Below are positions 29,661 to 41,428 of a stretch of 64,000 nucleotides of DNA, piece after piece. The stretch's first letter is position 1. The number at the start of each line of letters is the position of its first letter. The notes below the pieces were generated by a model. It was not told where the DNA came from, did no database searches, and was given only the letters and a program-made list of their open reading frames with translations. The stretch lies in NCBI GenBank assembly GCA_963682025.1, contig OY821519.1:196944920-197008919 (forward strand), given 5' to 3'. The position numbers and the translations under genes are program-made. The DNA comes from Cordilura impudica. Taxonomy: Eukaryota; Arthropoda; Insecta; Diptera; Scathophagidae.

Positions 29661-30350
29661 TTAGATCAATGATTTAAAGGTGTCACTGGCATATTTTTGA
29701 TTTTTCAAAAGCATTCGGTCTCGTGGATCATGAAATTTTGATTCAAAAGCTTTGATATTATGGAATAATGAATAGGGAGTTATCTTTTTAAAAGGTATCT
29801 GCATAATAGAAAGCAGTTTGTCGAAGTGAATAATTTCAAAAGTTCCCTTGGTATCGTTGAACACGGCATGCCGCAAGGTAGTGTATTGGGCCCCCTCTTG
29901 TTTACAATTTATGTAAATGACAACGTGAATCTTGGGCTATATGGAAAACTATTTATGTACGCAGATGATATATCACTATTTTATCAATACAAATATGGAA
30001 CAGCACTAATAGCGTATATGGAGAGAGATGGTACTTTGATGTTTGAATATTCAAGACTGAACAAATTGCTGATAAATGCGATAAAAACAGAATTGCTATG
30101 GTTTAAACCACGTTTCAAAGTATTTGGGTGTATATCTACAGCGTAATATAACATGGAATTTGCATATCCAGAATTTAGAATCAAAAATATCATCACTGAT
30201 TGTATTGCTATATAAATTTAAGCACAAGTTTAATGAAAGAACTAGGTTGATGGTTTGTCAGGCATTAATACAAAGCCACCTTAATTACTTGGTGTTAATA
30301 TATGGAAGCAAAAACAGTACCGATCTACAATCTCTGCAGAGAACACAAAC
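29661..30350 (+). pseudogene. CR1/jockey-like LINE, RT palm and thumb
   Basis: Continues the LINE after repeat C. The RT box A reads DFSKAFGLVDHEILIQK (29696-29750). The MPQGSVLGPLLFTIYVND block is at 29867-29920 and FMYADDISLF at 29953-29982, the catalytic YADD intact. The thumb segment YLGVYLQRNITWNLHI follows in another frame. Several frameshifts and stops make it a pseudogene. It is interrupted at about 30350 by a MITE. Confidence 0.75.
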
Positions 30351-30645
30351 ACATACTGATCTAAGTCGTAATGAAACTCCATTACATTTATATAAAAAGT
30401 TATTTTTTTCGAAAGCATGGTATTTGAAGATTTAGGTCAACCTTGCTATCATGTTCTACTAAAAACGCTTTAATTTAACGTGGCCTCCATATTTCTCTAT
30501 CGCCGTTTATTAAAAAGTTATTAATGAAAACATACTGACCTAAGTCGTAATGAAGCCCCATTACATTTATATAAAAAGTTATTTTTCTCAAAAGCATGAT
30601 TTTCGACTTAGGCGGTTAATGCTTGTGACCACAGATATAAGGATG
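30350..30645 (-). mobile_element. MITE with TAACCGCCTAA repeats (copy 2, truncated, partly duplicated)
   Basis: Matches the 9866-10080 MITE in inverse orientation. The terminus GACTTAGGCGGTTAATGCTT then GTGACCACAGAT is at 30605-30640, and the interior (GCTATCATGTTCTACTAAAA) is at 30447-30466. A segment with CATTACATTTATATAAAAAG occurs twice (about 30380 and 30558), an internal duplication; the other terminus is missing. It splits the LINE frame. Confidence 0.6.
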
Positions 30646-31080
30646 TTTCTAAGAATATTTTGCCCATAAATGCTTTATACCAAATGCAGCTATTAGGCTT
30701 TGTTTTTAAGTCATTGCAAAATATTGGTCACAATACGATACAATTTTCGATAAATCAAACTAGGTTTAGCACGCGAAGCAGGTCGAATTTGAGAACAGTT
30801 AGGTGTAGATTAGAAACCAGGAAACAGAATATTGAATACGTAGGTAGTCGTGAATTTAATAACTTGCCATAAAATATAAAAGATATTCAAAGAATTTCAG
30901 TTTTTAAAGTAAATTTAAAGAAATGTCTGTTACGAAACTTAGAAATGCTTTTAAGGTAAATAAATAGAACTAAATTGATCTTATTTATATATTTTATATT
31001 TATTAATTAATTTATATCTTGAAATAAAATAATACCAACTCGCCTCAATAATGTCTTAAGTCGCTGAGGCAATTTATAAC
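30646..31080 (+). pseudogene. CR1/jockey-like LINE, C-terminal end and 3' UTR
   Basis: After the MITE the LINE ORF resumes: LPINALYQMQLLGFVFKSLQ, NTIQFSINQTRFSTRSRSN, EYVGSREFNNLP. This is the usual C-terminal tail of CR1/jockey-type ORF2. The frame runs to about 30958 after one stop at 30870, followed by an AT-rich tail. Confidence 0.7.
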
Positions 31081-31084
31081 GGTA

Positions 31085-31985
31085 TTTGAAATAAATTAAT
31101 TATTTAAAAAAAATAATATATATCAGAAGCTGTGGTTAACTTTTCTATGAAATTGTCTTTGATATTTCCGCGAACCCTAGAAAACATTATCATTATCGAT
31201 GTTAAGCTGACTTCGATTACACACTTTCTTGTAACCCCAGAATCTAGAACTATTGCTACTGAACTTTTTCCATTTGGATACCTTAAAGCCATAAGCAAAC
31301 TATTTGGTAAATTATCGTTAAAAAAAATAATTGTTTTTAATGAAACTTCATCAGCACAAGAATTAAATTTAAAGTTTATACAGAAATAATGAAGAACATA
31401 AAAACTCTGTTTTTGATCTAAAAAGAGGAAACTGTAGCGCAAATGAGTCATACAATGCCAATGCCTGCCATAGTTTTGATGAATATTTCTTTACAAACGA
31501 AGTGCATTGCATCACATATTCAATCGAGCTTCTCAGATCCGTCGAATTACCTATAATTCCACACCAGATATTAAAACGCAGAGTAGGACTATCTATAATG
31601 CTCATATGGAATACTAAAACCTAAGAATATTTATTGGAAAACGATTAATAAATATATTGGTCGGGATCTTATTGGAGCAATGATATAAACGAGATTGGAC
31701 TTATTTGTGATTTGCAATGGCTTTAATCAAATAACGGGGTCAAAAGCTGAAAATTACGGTTTACATTTGAAAGATTACGAATTTTACATCACTTAACATG
31801 TTCCTTGTTGAAAACATTAATTAATTTGTTTTTGGACTTTTAACAGATATTCTGTAATATACATAATATAATCAGTTGTTTGTTGATACTCTCAACATAC
31901 GGTCGTGTTATTAAAAATTCAACTTTTCTCACGTGTTAAATTTTTGTAAACAAACAATAAATTTTTTAATTTCAATTATTTGCAA
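31085..31985. other. Unidentified stretch
   Basis: Several short open frames lie on both strands at 31104-31605. The minus-strand block LRFNIWCGIIGN (about 31540-31580) is reminiscent of a mariner-type transposase, but nothing around it confirms that. I cannot assign this segment. Confidence 0.25.
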
Positions 31986-31999
31986 TAATTGAGAATGGT

Positions 32000-33125
32000 C
32001 CCCACACAAAAACGCTAAAAATTCTGGGGTAACAACCCTAGATTTAAAGTTCCCAAACCTCTAGAAAATAACAGATTCCAAGTGCTATCTGGCATGGATG
32101 ACGACACCAGCGAATAAGAAGGTGAAGTAAGTGGAGATGCAAACAATATTCCTCCAATTATTGTTGATAGTGGTCATAAGTTCACTGATATCATAAAGAT
32201 ATTGGGCTCGAACTCCAAGTATAAGAGAATGTTGATAGGTACAAAAGTGATGCCAAACACTTTTATTGACTTCAATGAAGCTTTAAAAAAACTTAAACAC
32301 GAAGAAATTAAATTCTTTACGCATGCAGTTAAAGACAACAAGAAATTTAAACTCATGCTTTTTGGTCTACCACAATTTGAACTAAAAACGATTCTTGAGG
32401 AGTTCAAAATAGAACCAACAAACATAAATGAAATTAAAACCACACGATCCACATCTGACGATGCTTTGTGTATGCTAGAATTTAACAGAAGTCAGATTTC
32501 TAAAAGGGAAGTATTTAAGATGAAATACTTTTATGGTATAGTGGTCCACTGGAGAAATCCCCGGCGTCGTGCAAGAGGACCGACACAGTGTTCAAAATGT
32601 GCATTATATGGTCATGGCTCATTAAATTGTTTTAGAAAAAATGTATTTCTAGGTTGTGGAGGTCCACATGACTATTCATGTTGCCAGTTACATAAAGTTG
32701 CAAGTGACGGCCCTGTGATATATAAATGTTTTAATTGTATTAAGAATAACTTGAAAAATGTTAATCGTCGAGCAGATGACATAAACTGTCCATCGCGCCG
32801 CGAGTACCTAGAAATACGACAAAGAGTTTCCAGAGAACAGCACATTCTTAAAATGCCACAACATTCGGAACCTGCTCCTTTCATCTGGAATGACGATATC
32901 CCAAATAACCGTGATATATCATCAACTAATAAGGTGCGTATTTTTCCTCGCACCGATGAAATTCCATCAAGTGGTAGAGCACATAATGCTCTCAATAAAG
33001 TTTCCTACGCAGCAAAAGCTAAAGCAGCTCAAATAATAGATCATGATAACGATGATCTCCCTAATGAAAAGCTATTAGAAATTTTCTTTGATGCAGTCGA
33101 TGCTCTAGAAAAATGTAAAAACTAA
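32000..33125 (+). pseudogene. ORF1 (Gag-like, zinc fingers) of LINE A
   Basis: An open frame of 307 codons from 32202, and in the same frame back to about 32000 across a TAA at 32115-32117. The upstream part reads RFKVPKPLENNRFQVLSG, a typical ORF1 start. The middle RNA-binding domain is followed by a CCHC knuckle CSKCALYGHGSLNC (about 32588-32630). A second knuckle has lost its first Cys (VFLGCGGPHDYSC) and a third is partial. The protein binds element RNA in jockey elements (family knowledge). The nonsense codon splits it. Confidence 0.75.
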
Positions 33126-33143
33126 TATGAAAGCTGCTAGTAC

Positions 33144-34404
33144 TTGGAAATATGCTTAAACATGTCATATAAAGAAACAACAATGTATAGAATCAATGTT
33201 ATGCTTTGGAATGCCCAAGGCATAACTAATCCAACAGCTTCATGTCAATTAGAACACTTTTTAAATGAAAGAAAGGTCGATGTAGTTTTTATTAATGAAA
33301 CTTTTTTAAAACAAAAACACAAATTCAAATTGCTTAGTTATAAAATCTACCATCAAGATCGATTAACCCATGGAGGAGGTGTATTAATAGCGATTAAAAA
33401 TACAATTCCGCAACAATATACATATATCAATAATGTCAACAACAATTATTGAAAATGTTTTCATTGTAATAAATATTAATAACCGGCCAATTAGATTTAC
33501 AGCTGCATACTGCCCACGATAAACTAACAGCCTCAGTGAAGATTTAAACAAAATCACCACAACAACGTCAGAATTTTTTATTTTCGGCGATTTTAACGCT
33601 CACTATACTAGTTGGAACTGCCAAGCAAACAATACTGCTGGTAGAAAACTATATAACCATCAAATGAATTCCAATTATTACATCCACTCGTCCAACACCT
33701 CTACTCGAATTGGGCAGCGTTCAACACCCACACAAGCATCATTTATTGACCTTCTTCTTACAAACTCGAACTTAAATATTTCGGCAATCGAAACCGATCC
33801 AGGTATGTTAAACTCTGATCACGTTCCAGTTACATGTCAAATTTATGGTTCCGTTATTGATAGAAAATTACTTATTCCACTGTATCAGATGGCAAATTGG
33901 AATGAAATCAATCAATGGGTAGACCAAGAGATGCGAAGAAATAATTTACTATCTGCAATTATAACCAAGTCAAACATTGAACAAATTATAAATAAAATTA
34001 CTCACATAATCCAAGAGGCTTTCAAAAGAATTCCAGTTAAGGAGAAACAAATTTGGCAGAAAAAAATTTCTCAATTAACTTTATACTTAATTGGCCAAAG
34101 AAAAAGGTTTGTACGGAAATTACAAAGAGCAACCAACATATCGGAGAGACATTACTTATCATCTGTTGTTAAACAGCTGAATATTTTAATGAACTTTCAC
34201 GTATCAAATGACAGAAATGACAACTGGAATAATTTTATTAAAAAATTGCCACCTGGCTACAAAAAGTTCGTGCAGCTGAACAGAGCAATAAGAGGGAATA
34301 AAGCAACTGTAGAAAATTTGATAATAGATGGCGCTGATGTATTCAATAATGAAAGAAAGGCAAATATTATAGCGGAAAAAAATCATACTAACGCGACTAA
34401 ATGA
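33144..34404 (+). pseudogene. ORF2 endonuclease (EEP fold) of LINE A
   Basis: The first frame at 33144-33452 has the NVMLWNAQGI start, a VVFINETFL catalytic Glu block and THGGGVLIAIK. After a frameshift near 33450, FFIFGDFNAHYTSWNC appears, with the Asp and Asn of the active site. The frame from 33664 reads SFIDLLLTNSN and LNSDHVPVTCQ (SDH motif kept). The catalytic residues are preserved, but the frameshift and a stop near 33520 disable translation. Confidence 0.75.
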
Positions 34405-35439
34405 ATTTACAGAACAAAACAATATTTTGAGTAATGAGTAGTTTGGTTTTAGGAGAGAACATTCAACGATACATCAGGAGAAGAAAATTGTAAATTTAAT
34501 AAATACCAACAAAAATCAACGTAAAAGCGCAAGAATAGCTTTTCTTGATATTGAGAAAGCTTTTGACTCCATATGGCACAATGGAATAATTTTTGAGCTC
34601 AATAAATTTGGTTACCCTATATATTTACAAAAAATTATAAAAAGTTTTTTATCAGACAGATACTTTCCAGTCAATTTGGATAACGAAAAATCTACACAAA
34701 GGCACATTCCTGCAGGAGTTCCGCAAGGATCAATTTTATCACCAACGCTGTACTCTATATATACTTCAGACTTTAAAGCCCTAAGAAACCAAACAGCGAC
34801 CTTCTATGCAGATGACACCGCATTAATAACGAGTGGACAACTTTCAAATGCAATAGTGAAGAACATGAAAAAAGCTTTAAGCCATGCTGAAAAATACTTT
34901 AACAAATGAAAAATAAAGATAAATCATGGGAAAACACAAGCAATTTTTTCCCGTTTAACAAGTCACCAAAAAGAATTCCGCAAATAACACTTTGTATGCA
35001 AGGGACTGAAATTCCAATACGTAATTCAGTCAAATATTTGGGAGTTGTTTTCGATATAAAACTAACATTCAAAAATCATGTCACACAAGCGGGTGATAAG
35101 GCACTAAAGTGGGGAAGAGCGCTTTTCCCTCTGCTTAACCGAAAATCTAAACTAAATTACAAAAATAAGCTGTTATTATATAATATGTGTATACGACCAA
35201 TAATGATAAATGGCTGCCAGGTATGGTCAACGAGATGTGCGAACACTTATCTTAAAAAGATACAAATTATCCAAAATAAAAACTTGAAGATTATATACAA
35301 CCTGCCTAGAGGATACTCAACTGTACTGCTACACAGAAATTCTAAACAAGATCTGTTTAAAACTGTCATTAGTAAAATAACAACAAGATTCGAAGACAGA
35401 AACAGGTCTTCAAGTTTTGATTTAATAAGAAATTTGTAA
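34390..35439 (+). pseudogene. ORF2 reverse transcriptase of LINE A, N-terminal blocks deleted
   Basis: At 34380-34400 the endonuclease linker (KANIIAEK) joins IILTRLNEF in another frame, skipping the usual finger blocks, so several hundred bases are missing. A TAG at about 34438 precedes FGFRREHSTIH. Then come box A (FLDIEKAFDSIWHNG, 34541-34585), GVPQGSILSPTLYSIY (34717-34764) and FYADDTALI (34803-34829). The C-terminal frame 34906-35439 has YLGVVFDIKLTFKNHV. It is split into several frames and inactive. Confidence 0.75.
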
Positions 35440-35704
35440 AATTAATTTTTCTGTAACTTCTGAATAGAAGATGCAAGAAGGGGTTAAATACAGAATATCT
35501 TAGAAAACTTAAAGGTTTTTTCCCTTTCTTTTTTACCTACATGTAAATATTTAGAAATGTTTTTTCACTTATTAAAAAAAGTAAATTATTTGTTGCAATA
35601 CTTTTAGTAAAATCTCAAAAACTGTAGATATTAAATATATGTATAAATTATTTTAATTGTAATGATGATAGTTTTTTAATTAAATTAAAAATAAAAAAGA
35701 TAAT

Positions 35705-36870
35705 ATAATCTCTTTTTTTAGGAAACACGCGCAGCACTGCGTAGTGAATGCTAGTATTACATAAGCGCTTAAGCAACATTAAGTTATTTTTCTTATTATT
35801 TTTTGTAATAACTTCAATACTATTTACATTACACCGACCGACAGCTCGCCACAAGAGCTTTGTGTGGTTTAATGAGTTCTTTATATTAGGAGTCGTAAGA
35901 GAAATAAAGAGGAACCAAGCTATGGGCGTGGCACCGCCTACACAAAATAAATTTTTTTTTTTCTTATTGTTTTTAATCATCATACATTTGTTGTACTGTA
36001 AGAGTCTTAAAACTGTGCACGACTGCTTTAGTCGAACTTACAAAGGGCAGAATCGAACCAGCAGCTGTGATACCTCCCATACAAAGTAAATATTTATTAT
36101 TATATATCAGAAGTAGAGCTTTGAAACTTTTTGTGCATCATTTTGGTAATTATGCAGATAGTAAAATTAACAATGGGCTGTTTCGGATGTACAAACGGGC
36201 TTCGTCCCGTACAATAAAATTTCTGGAGCAACAGACTTGAAACTAAATGCAATCCCCTGAATTCTTTGTTATAATTTCATCAAGATGTTTGAAAGCGACC
36301 AAAAAGTAGAAAATAATTACTTAAATAATTACATTTTCTAATATACCTCGCTTCTTAAACGGACTAAAAGGAATAAAATAATTCTCCCTAGCAGATTTAT
36401 AACCCAATACAGATTCATATCACCATGTATAATGTCCTGAAGATTTTTGACTGCGAATTTTTAATAGTTAGCAATCTCATTGTAAGACTTAAATCGCAAA
36501 ATATAAGTTATATGCCGTGCATAATAGTGAGCAGTGATTGTAATTTTGCTTCACATTTTGCACGAAATTCGCCTGATGAAAGTCTCACAATCTACAACAA
36601 TGCCTTAATTTCATTCCGATAGTCAGAAAGCGTTGGTGAGACATTGTTTGGTACTGTACTTCAAAAAAATTAAGTGTTTTTGAAACCAATGGAGACCTAA
36701 AGCGTTTAAGGTCGCAATATCTTCTTAAATAGTGCATACCGGTCCTTCTAGTACGTTAGATAGATAGATATATCGTTAGTGAATTATGTAATATAACAAT
36801 ATAGTATTACCATATTTGTTTTGATATAAAACTTTAATATAAATATTTATAATTAACTATATTTATAATA
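35705..36870. other. Stretch without recognisable gene
   Basis: AT-rich sequence between LINE A and repeat C copy 2. A small palindrome, ACGGGCTTCGTCCCGT, is at about 36196-36211. Open frames at 35748-36089 and 36425-36622 have no motif and I do not call them genes. Confidence 0.4.
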
Positions 36871-37132
36871 ACTAGCAGATTCCAGCGCTAGAAATTCGAG
36901 TGCAATTTCTAGGCAATTTTCAACTTAGCATATTCACAAACCAACACTTTTTTTGTTTATTAATATTGTGAATGAAGATAATAAATTCATTAAGAAACAC
37001 ATTAACAAATTTAATAAAACACACATAGCATAAGTGTAATTTTATGTACGTTGAGTAGCAACTTTAAATGCAATTTACTCAAAATAAAGAAAAAATTTAA
37101 AAATCTGTAAATCTGTAGCTAAGGCTCATAAC

Positions 37133-37411
37133 ATGAAAGACCTGTTTGTTATTACAAGGAAAATTGCCGGCACTGGTAACAAACGCGCATTACCAGTGAA
37201 GTCCTCTGACGAAACGCTAATAACCAACGTCGATGAACAGTTGAAGCATTGGAGAGAACACTTCATGGATGTCTTAAATATTCAAAATGAAAATGTGACC
37301 GTTACAAGAAAAATAACGGTACAACTCTGCCCATTAGAACGGATCCTCCTTCATGGGATGAAGTGATTGACGCTATTAGAACTCTAAAAAATGGCAAAGC
37401 AGCAGGAATAT
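37133..37411 (+). pseudogene. LINE B linker and first RT block
   Basis: The frame to 37366 reads DEQLKHWREHFMDVLNIQ, the typical linker before RT in this LINE type. A shift then leads to PPSWDEVIDAIRTLKNGKAA followed by Gly-Ile, the first RT block. Element D interrupts just after this Gly-Ile. Confidence 0.7.
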
Positions 37412-37417
37412 ATAACA

Positions 37418-39200
37418 CTAGATGTAACCCGGTGTGCTTCGCTACACCCTCCCCCTCCCCCTCTCCCGCATTTCCGAATTGTTATGAAAAGGCTCACGCA
37501 AAGTCCCAAGGCTCTCACTAACACAGTTATTCAGATATATCATATTTAATATTAAGTTTGTAAAGGGTGCCATGCGCATTTGTCCAATCCCGCCCATTTT
37601 TTTGTCTGACTGCTCACTCAATAATAGATAACCTGCGATAAATTTTCAAAGCTCTCTCTATCATAGTACTTAATATATATGATATTAAAAATTTACTTTG
37701 TATGGGAGGTGCCACATCCAATAAAAATATTAAAAAAAAAATACAGCCTGTAGCACTGCCGATATCCGCAGTAAGAATCAGTTAAAATTTCAGAAAGATC
37801 AGATAAGTCGTTACGGAGATTACCTCCTACAAACAAACAAACACATTACTTCTTTATTTTGCTAAGTATAGATCATTAATATAGATTCATTTATTTTGAT
37901 ACTTGCTGATATAAAATGGTTTTTGTTTTTTTTTAATTCGGCACAACAATTATCAGATTTTTCGGCGTTCCTGCCCTGGAGGTACATGTAGCTGCCCATG
38001 AGAAGAACATGGATTTTCCAAATTAGATCTGGCACCACTCAACTATTGGCTTTGAACTTAAAATATCACTTGGCAATTTTTATTTTTTTAGCGAGTTTTG
38101 ATTTTGCCCATTTTTGATTTTGAAGATTTTTGTTTTTGGGCGATTTTTATTTTTCGCGATTTTTGGGTTTGGCGAGTTTTGATTTTGACGATATATTTTC
38201 CACGACAAATCACATTGATAACCAATGTACTTGTCAAAAGACTGTTGCTTTCGTAGTATATCATATTTTTGATATAGGAGGTGCCACGCCCACTTATCCC
38301 ATCCCGCCCAATTTTTGTTGGACCACTCACATTAATATCTGATGGACTCGTGCAAAATGTCGAGCCTTTCCCAATTATATGATATTAGATATCTACTTTA
38401 CATGGGCGGTGCTACGCCCACTGCTTCGATCACGCCCATTTTTTTTTTCGACTAATCACACAAAGAACCTATGGGCTCACGCAAAGCCACAAAGCTCTCT
38501 CTTTTACAGTACTCCAAATATATGACATTAAATAGTTACTTTGCGTGGGGAGTCCCACGCCCATTGTTGTGAACCCGCCAATTTTTTATCTGACTACTCA
38601 TATTAAGATCTGATGGTCTTGCAAAGTGCCAAAGCTTCCCTCTTTTAGTACACCAGTTATATGATATCATATATTTACTATGGCATTATATATTTTATTT
38701 GTATGGCAGGTACCACGCCTATTGGTCCGATAGTGCCCATTTTTTGTCCGACTGCTCACATTAATAATAGGTGACATCAGACAAATTTGAAAAACTCTCT
38801 CTATCACATTACTCGAGATATATAACATTGAATTATTACTTGTATGGGAGGTACCACGCCCATTTCTCCGATCCGGCCCATTTCCGGCGTGGCTACTAAT
38901 ATTAATAATAGGTGACCTCACACAAATTTGCAAAGCTCTCCCTATCATAATACTCAATATATGTATATGATATTAAAAATTTACTTTGTGTGGGAGGTGC
39001 CACGCCCACTAAAAATATTAAAAAAATTATAGCCTATAGCACTTCCCATATCCGCAGTAAGACTCTGTGAAAATTTCAGGAAGATCAGATGGCTAGTTAC
39101 GGAGATTACCCTCTACAAACAAACAAACAAACAAACAAACAAACAAACAAACACACATTACCTCTTTATTATATTAGTATAGATTATTATTATAGTATAG
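37418..39200. mobile_element. Element D: about 150-bp units, (CAAA)n and TATAGAT ends
   Basis: A 1.78-kb insertion inside LINE B flanked by ATAACA (37412-37417 and 39201-39206). It starts CTAGATGTAACCCGGTGTGC with a TTCGCTACACC hairpin partner. It contains about ten degenerate units of 130-150 bp with GGGAGGTGCCACGCCCA and CCGCCCATTTTTT blocks. Twice it reaches an end-like segment with (CAAA)n, CACATTACTTCTTTATT and TATAGAT (37840-37872 and 39115-39182), so two copies may be fused. No coding capacity. Confidence 0.6.
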
Positions 39201-39204
39201 ATAA

Positions 39205-40638
39205 CAGCTGAAGTTCTTAAAACTGACACCGAACTATTTGCAAACATAGTACAACCACTCTTCATACAAATATGGAATTCGGAAACATTTCCGTCTGACC
39301 TGACAAGTGGCATAATTGTAAAACTGCGAAAGAAAGGTGATGCAATGGATTGCAGCAATTGGCGTGGTATTACGATTCTCTGCACGGTGATGAAAATCTT
39401 CATGAAAATAATTCTGGAACGAATGATTCATCAAGTAGACGTACTGTTGCGAAAAGAGCAAGCAGGTTTCAGAAGTGGCAGATCGTGCGTTTATCAGATA
39501 AATACGCTTCGAATCATTATAGAGCAATCTGTTGAAATGCGGTCATCCCTGTACCTTCTTTTTGTGGACTAGGAAAAAGCATTTGACTCCATCCACAGAG
39601 AGTGCATTTGGGCTAAATTGGAGAACATAGGTGTGCCTAACAAAATCATTTCTATAATCAAAAACAGTTATGAGAATTTTAAATGCATGAAGGAAAGATG
39701 TCCGACAATTTCTGGGGTTAGACAAGGCTGTTTGTTATTGCCACTACTGTTTCTGATCGTTATAGATGCAGTAACTAATCGTGCGAATGAGAGCAAAGCG
39801 CGTGGCATTGTGTGGAATCCTTCAGAACCTAGTTCTCAACTTGAGGGCCTAGATTATGCTGACGACAAATGTGAGCTCTCCCACAGGTTTATGGATATGC
39901 AAAGCAAACTTAAAGACCTCAACTTGAATCGTCCAAAGTTGGGCTTAAGAAATGCGGATAAACACAACGTCAACAGAGAAACAAAACTTCTTGGAGCATC
40001 AAGTTGAACGTATTGAGGAGTTTACTTACCTTGGAAGTATATTTTCTGAAAATGGTGGTACCCTAAAAGATCTGCAAAATAGAATAAAGAAGGCGCTGGC
40101 CTCATACACTTAACTTCGCAAGGTATGGAGCTCAAAAGACTACAGCCTTAGCACGAAAATCCGTTTGTATAAAGCTTGTGTCCTTTCTGTCCTGCTCTAC
40201 GGATGTGAAACATGGTTTGTAACGGAGTCAATACAAAACAAACTGCGCGCATTTGTCAATAGATGTCTTCGCAGAATCCTTAGGGTGTTCTGGCCCAATA
40301 GAATAACAAACGAAGAACTCTGGGCGAAGACGGATATGTACGACATAAATGTGGAAGTTCGGCGGAGGAAGTTTGGATGGATAGGACATACACTTCGTAA
40401 GCCATCGGACGGAGTATGTCACCAAGCTTTGGTATACAACCCCCAGGGAAGTAGAAGAGTAGGAAGACCAAGAACCACCTGGCGAAGATCAACATTGTGT
40501 GAAATAAACAGGCTTGAACAAAACGGTCTTGAAGCAGACGGTCCTGGACGAAGATACAACAACATTGGGGAACTCAAAGAAGTTGCTGAACAAATAGATA
40601 GATGGAGTAATCTTGTAGACAACCTATGCCCAGTATAG
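39205..40638 (+). pseudogene. LINE B reverse transcriptase and C-terminal domain
   Basis: Blocks in order: TAEVLKTDTELFANIVQPLF, WRGITILCTVMKIF, KEQAGFRSGRSCVYQIN, box A LLFVD-stop-EKAFDSIHRE (TAG at 39570-39572 where the family has an aromatic residue), SGVRQGCLLLPLLFL, and LDYADDKCELSH (YADD kept, near 39850). After shifts the C-terminal frame 40165-40638 reads LLYGCETW, CLRRILRV, FGWIGHTLRKP, GRPRTTWRRS, typical of this LINE type. Stops and shifts make it inactive. Confidence 0.8.
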
Positions 40639-40879
40639 AGGCGGCTCGTAATCGAAAGACGACGGGCGAGGTTATATTATTATTATTATTAATCTGTAGA
40701 TCTGCAAAACGGCTAAAAAGAAATGCCTTTCAAATAATATACATTTGGTCAAAATCGGGATAACACGGTAGAACAAAACATCGGTCACAAGAAATTGCCT
40801 AGCCCATTAATACTATAGAAGAAAAAGGTATTCACGGCTTGGTTTTTTAACCCTCAGTTGGAAGTTTGTCCTGAAATTT

Positions 40880-41197
40880 GTTTAACTAATAATTTTTTTT
40901 CAAAAATTGAATTCATCTATTAAAAATGTTCTATAAGTTAATGCATTCTTCACAAATTGATAAAAGTGAATTCCAGTTTTCGTCTCTTCCCCCCTTTAGA
41001 AGATAATAAATTTCATAATCTATAAATCCCGAGCACCCTAGAAATCTTCTTCATATATATGAAAGTACAGGGTACCTTCCCATAAAGTGCAAAACTGTTT
41101 CTTCTTTATTCAGATTACACAAAGAACATATTGTGGATTGGTTGGTGGTATGTTTATTTGAGTGTAGCATTAGAAGGTCTCCGCGACTTTTCATTAT
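40880..41197 (-). pseudogene. LINE M (minus), C-terminal zinc-finger-like tail
   Basis: Minus-strand frame 41236-41051: MKSRGDLLMLHSNKHTTNQS, then ICSLCNLNKEETVLHFMGRYPV, the Cys/His tail common at the end of jockey/R1-type ORF2 (the last Cys reads Tyr). Beyond a stop the reading continues to TFLIDEFNF near 40905, the natural C-terminus. This is the 3' end of the LINE whose other parts lie at 41429-42172, 46607-47226 and 50327-51110. Confidence 0.65.
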
Positions 41198-41428
41198 TAC
41201 ACACAGAAAAAATATTCGCCAACCGAATTGCACCAAAGTGGAACAATTGTGTTATCGATTGTAGCAACAGAAATTTAATAGCATCTGCAAATTTTCTATT
41301 ATGATAAAATATTTACTGTTAAGGCAATAGAATTGTAATCAAGTGAACCCGAAAGTCGGTTACTAGCATTGTCGCAATTCGGTTGGCAATAAATTCGGTA
41401 GTCGCAGTGAATCTGTTTTCTGTGTGTA
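41198..41428. mobile_element. MITE E copy 1 (TACACACAGAAAA inverted ends)
   Basis: A 231-bp insertion in LINE M. The left end is TACACACAGAAAAA; the right end, read inverted, is TACACACAGAAAACAG. A second inverted pair GCCAACCGAATTGC / GCAATTCGGTTGGC lies just inside (41218 and 41379). The element can fold back on itself. A diverged relative is at 54146-54345. No coding capacity and unclear superfamily. Confidence 0.75.

Larger units (their letters stand above)
31995..35700 (+). mobile_element. Jockey-type LINE A, nearly full length but defective
   Basis: A plus-strand element with ORF1 (gag-like, zinc fingers) at 32000-33125, ORF2 endonuclease at 33150-34400, and RT at 34390-35439, then an AT-rich 3' region with A runs to about 35700. 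Order and motifs fit the jockey clade. It carries a nonsense codon in ORF1, a frameshift in the endonuclease and a deletion removing the first RT blocks, so it cannot transpose. No target duplication was determined. Confidence 0.75.
37116..40690 (+). mobile_element. LINE B with (ATT)n tail, 5' truncated, split by element D
   Basis: A non-LTR element bounded by a 14-bp target duplication AATCTGTARATCTG (37102-37115 and 40691-40704) and ending in an ATT microsatellite (about 40671-40690). Coding parts lie at 37133-37410 and 39205-40638. The 5' end lacks the endonuclease, so the insertion is truncated. A simple-repeat tail instead of poly(A) is characteristic of RTE-like LINEs; I do not assign the clade firmly. 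Confidence 0.75.
36874..40790 (+). mobile_element. Repeat C copy 2, split by LINE B
   Basis: The left part 36874-37115 starts CTAGCAGATTCCAGC and ends AATCTGTAAATCTG. The right part 40691-40790 resumes with AATCTGTAGATCTGCAAAAC and ends near AACATCGGTCACA. Both match copy 1 (28686-29658). The 14-base duplication at the junctions belongs to the LINE B insertion. The ~125-bp tandem units are absent here. Confidence 0.7.
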
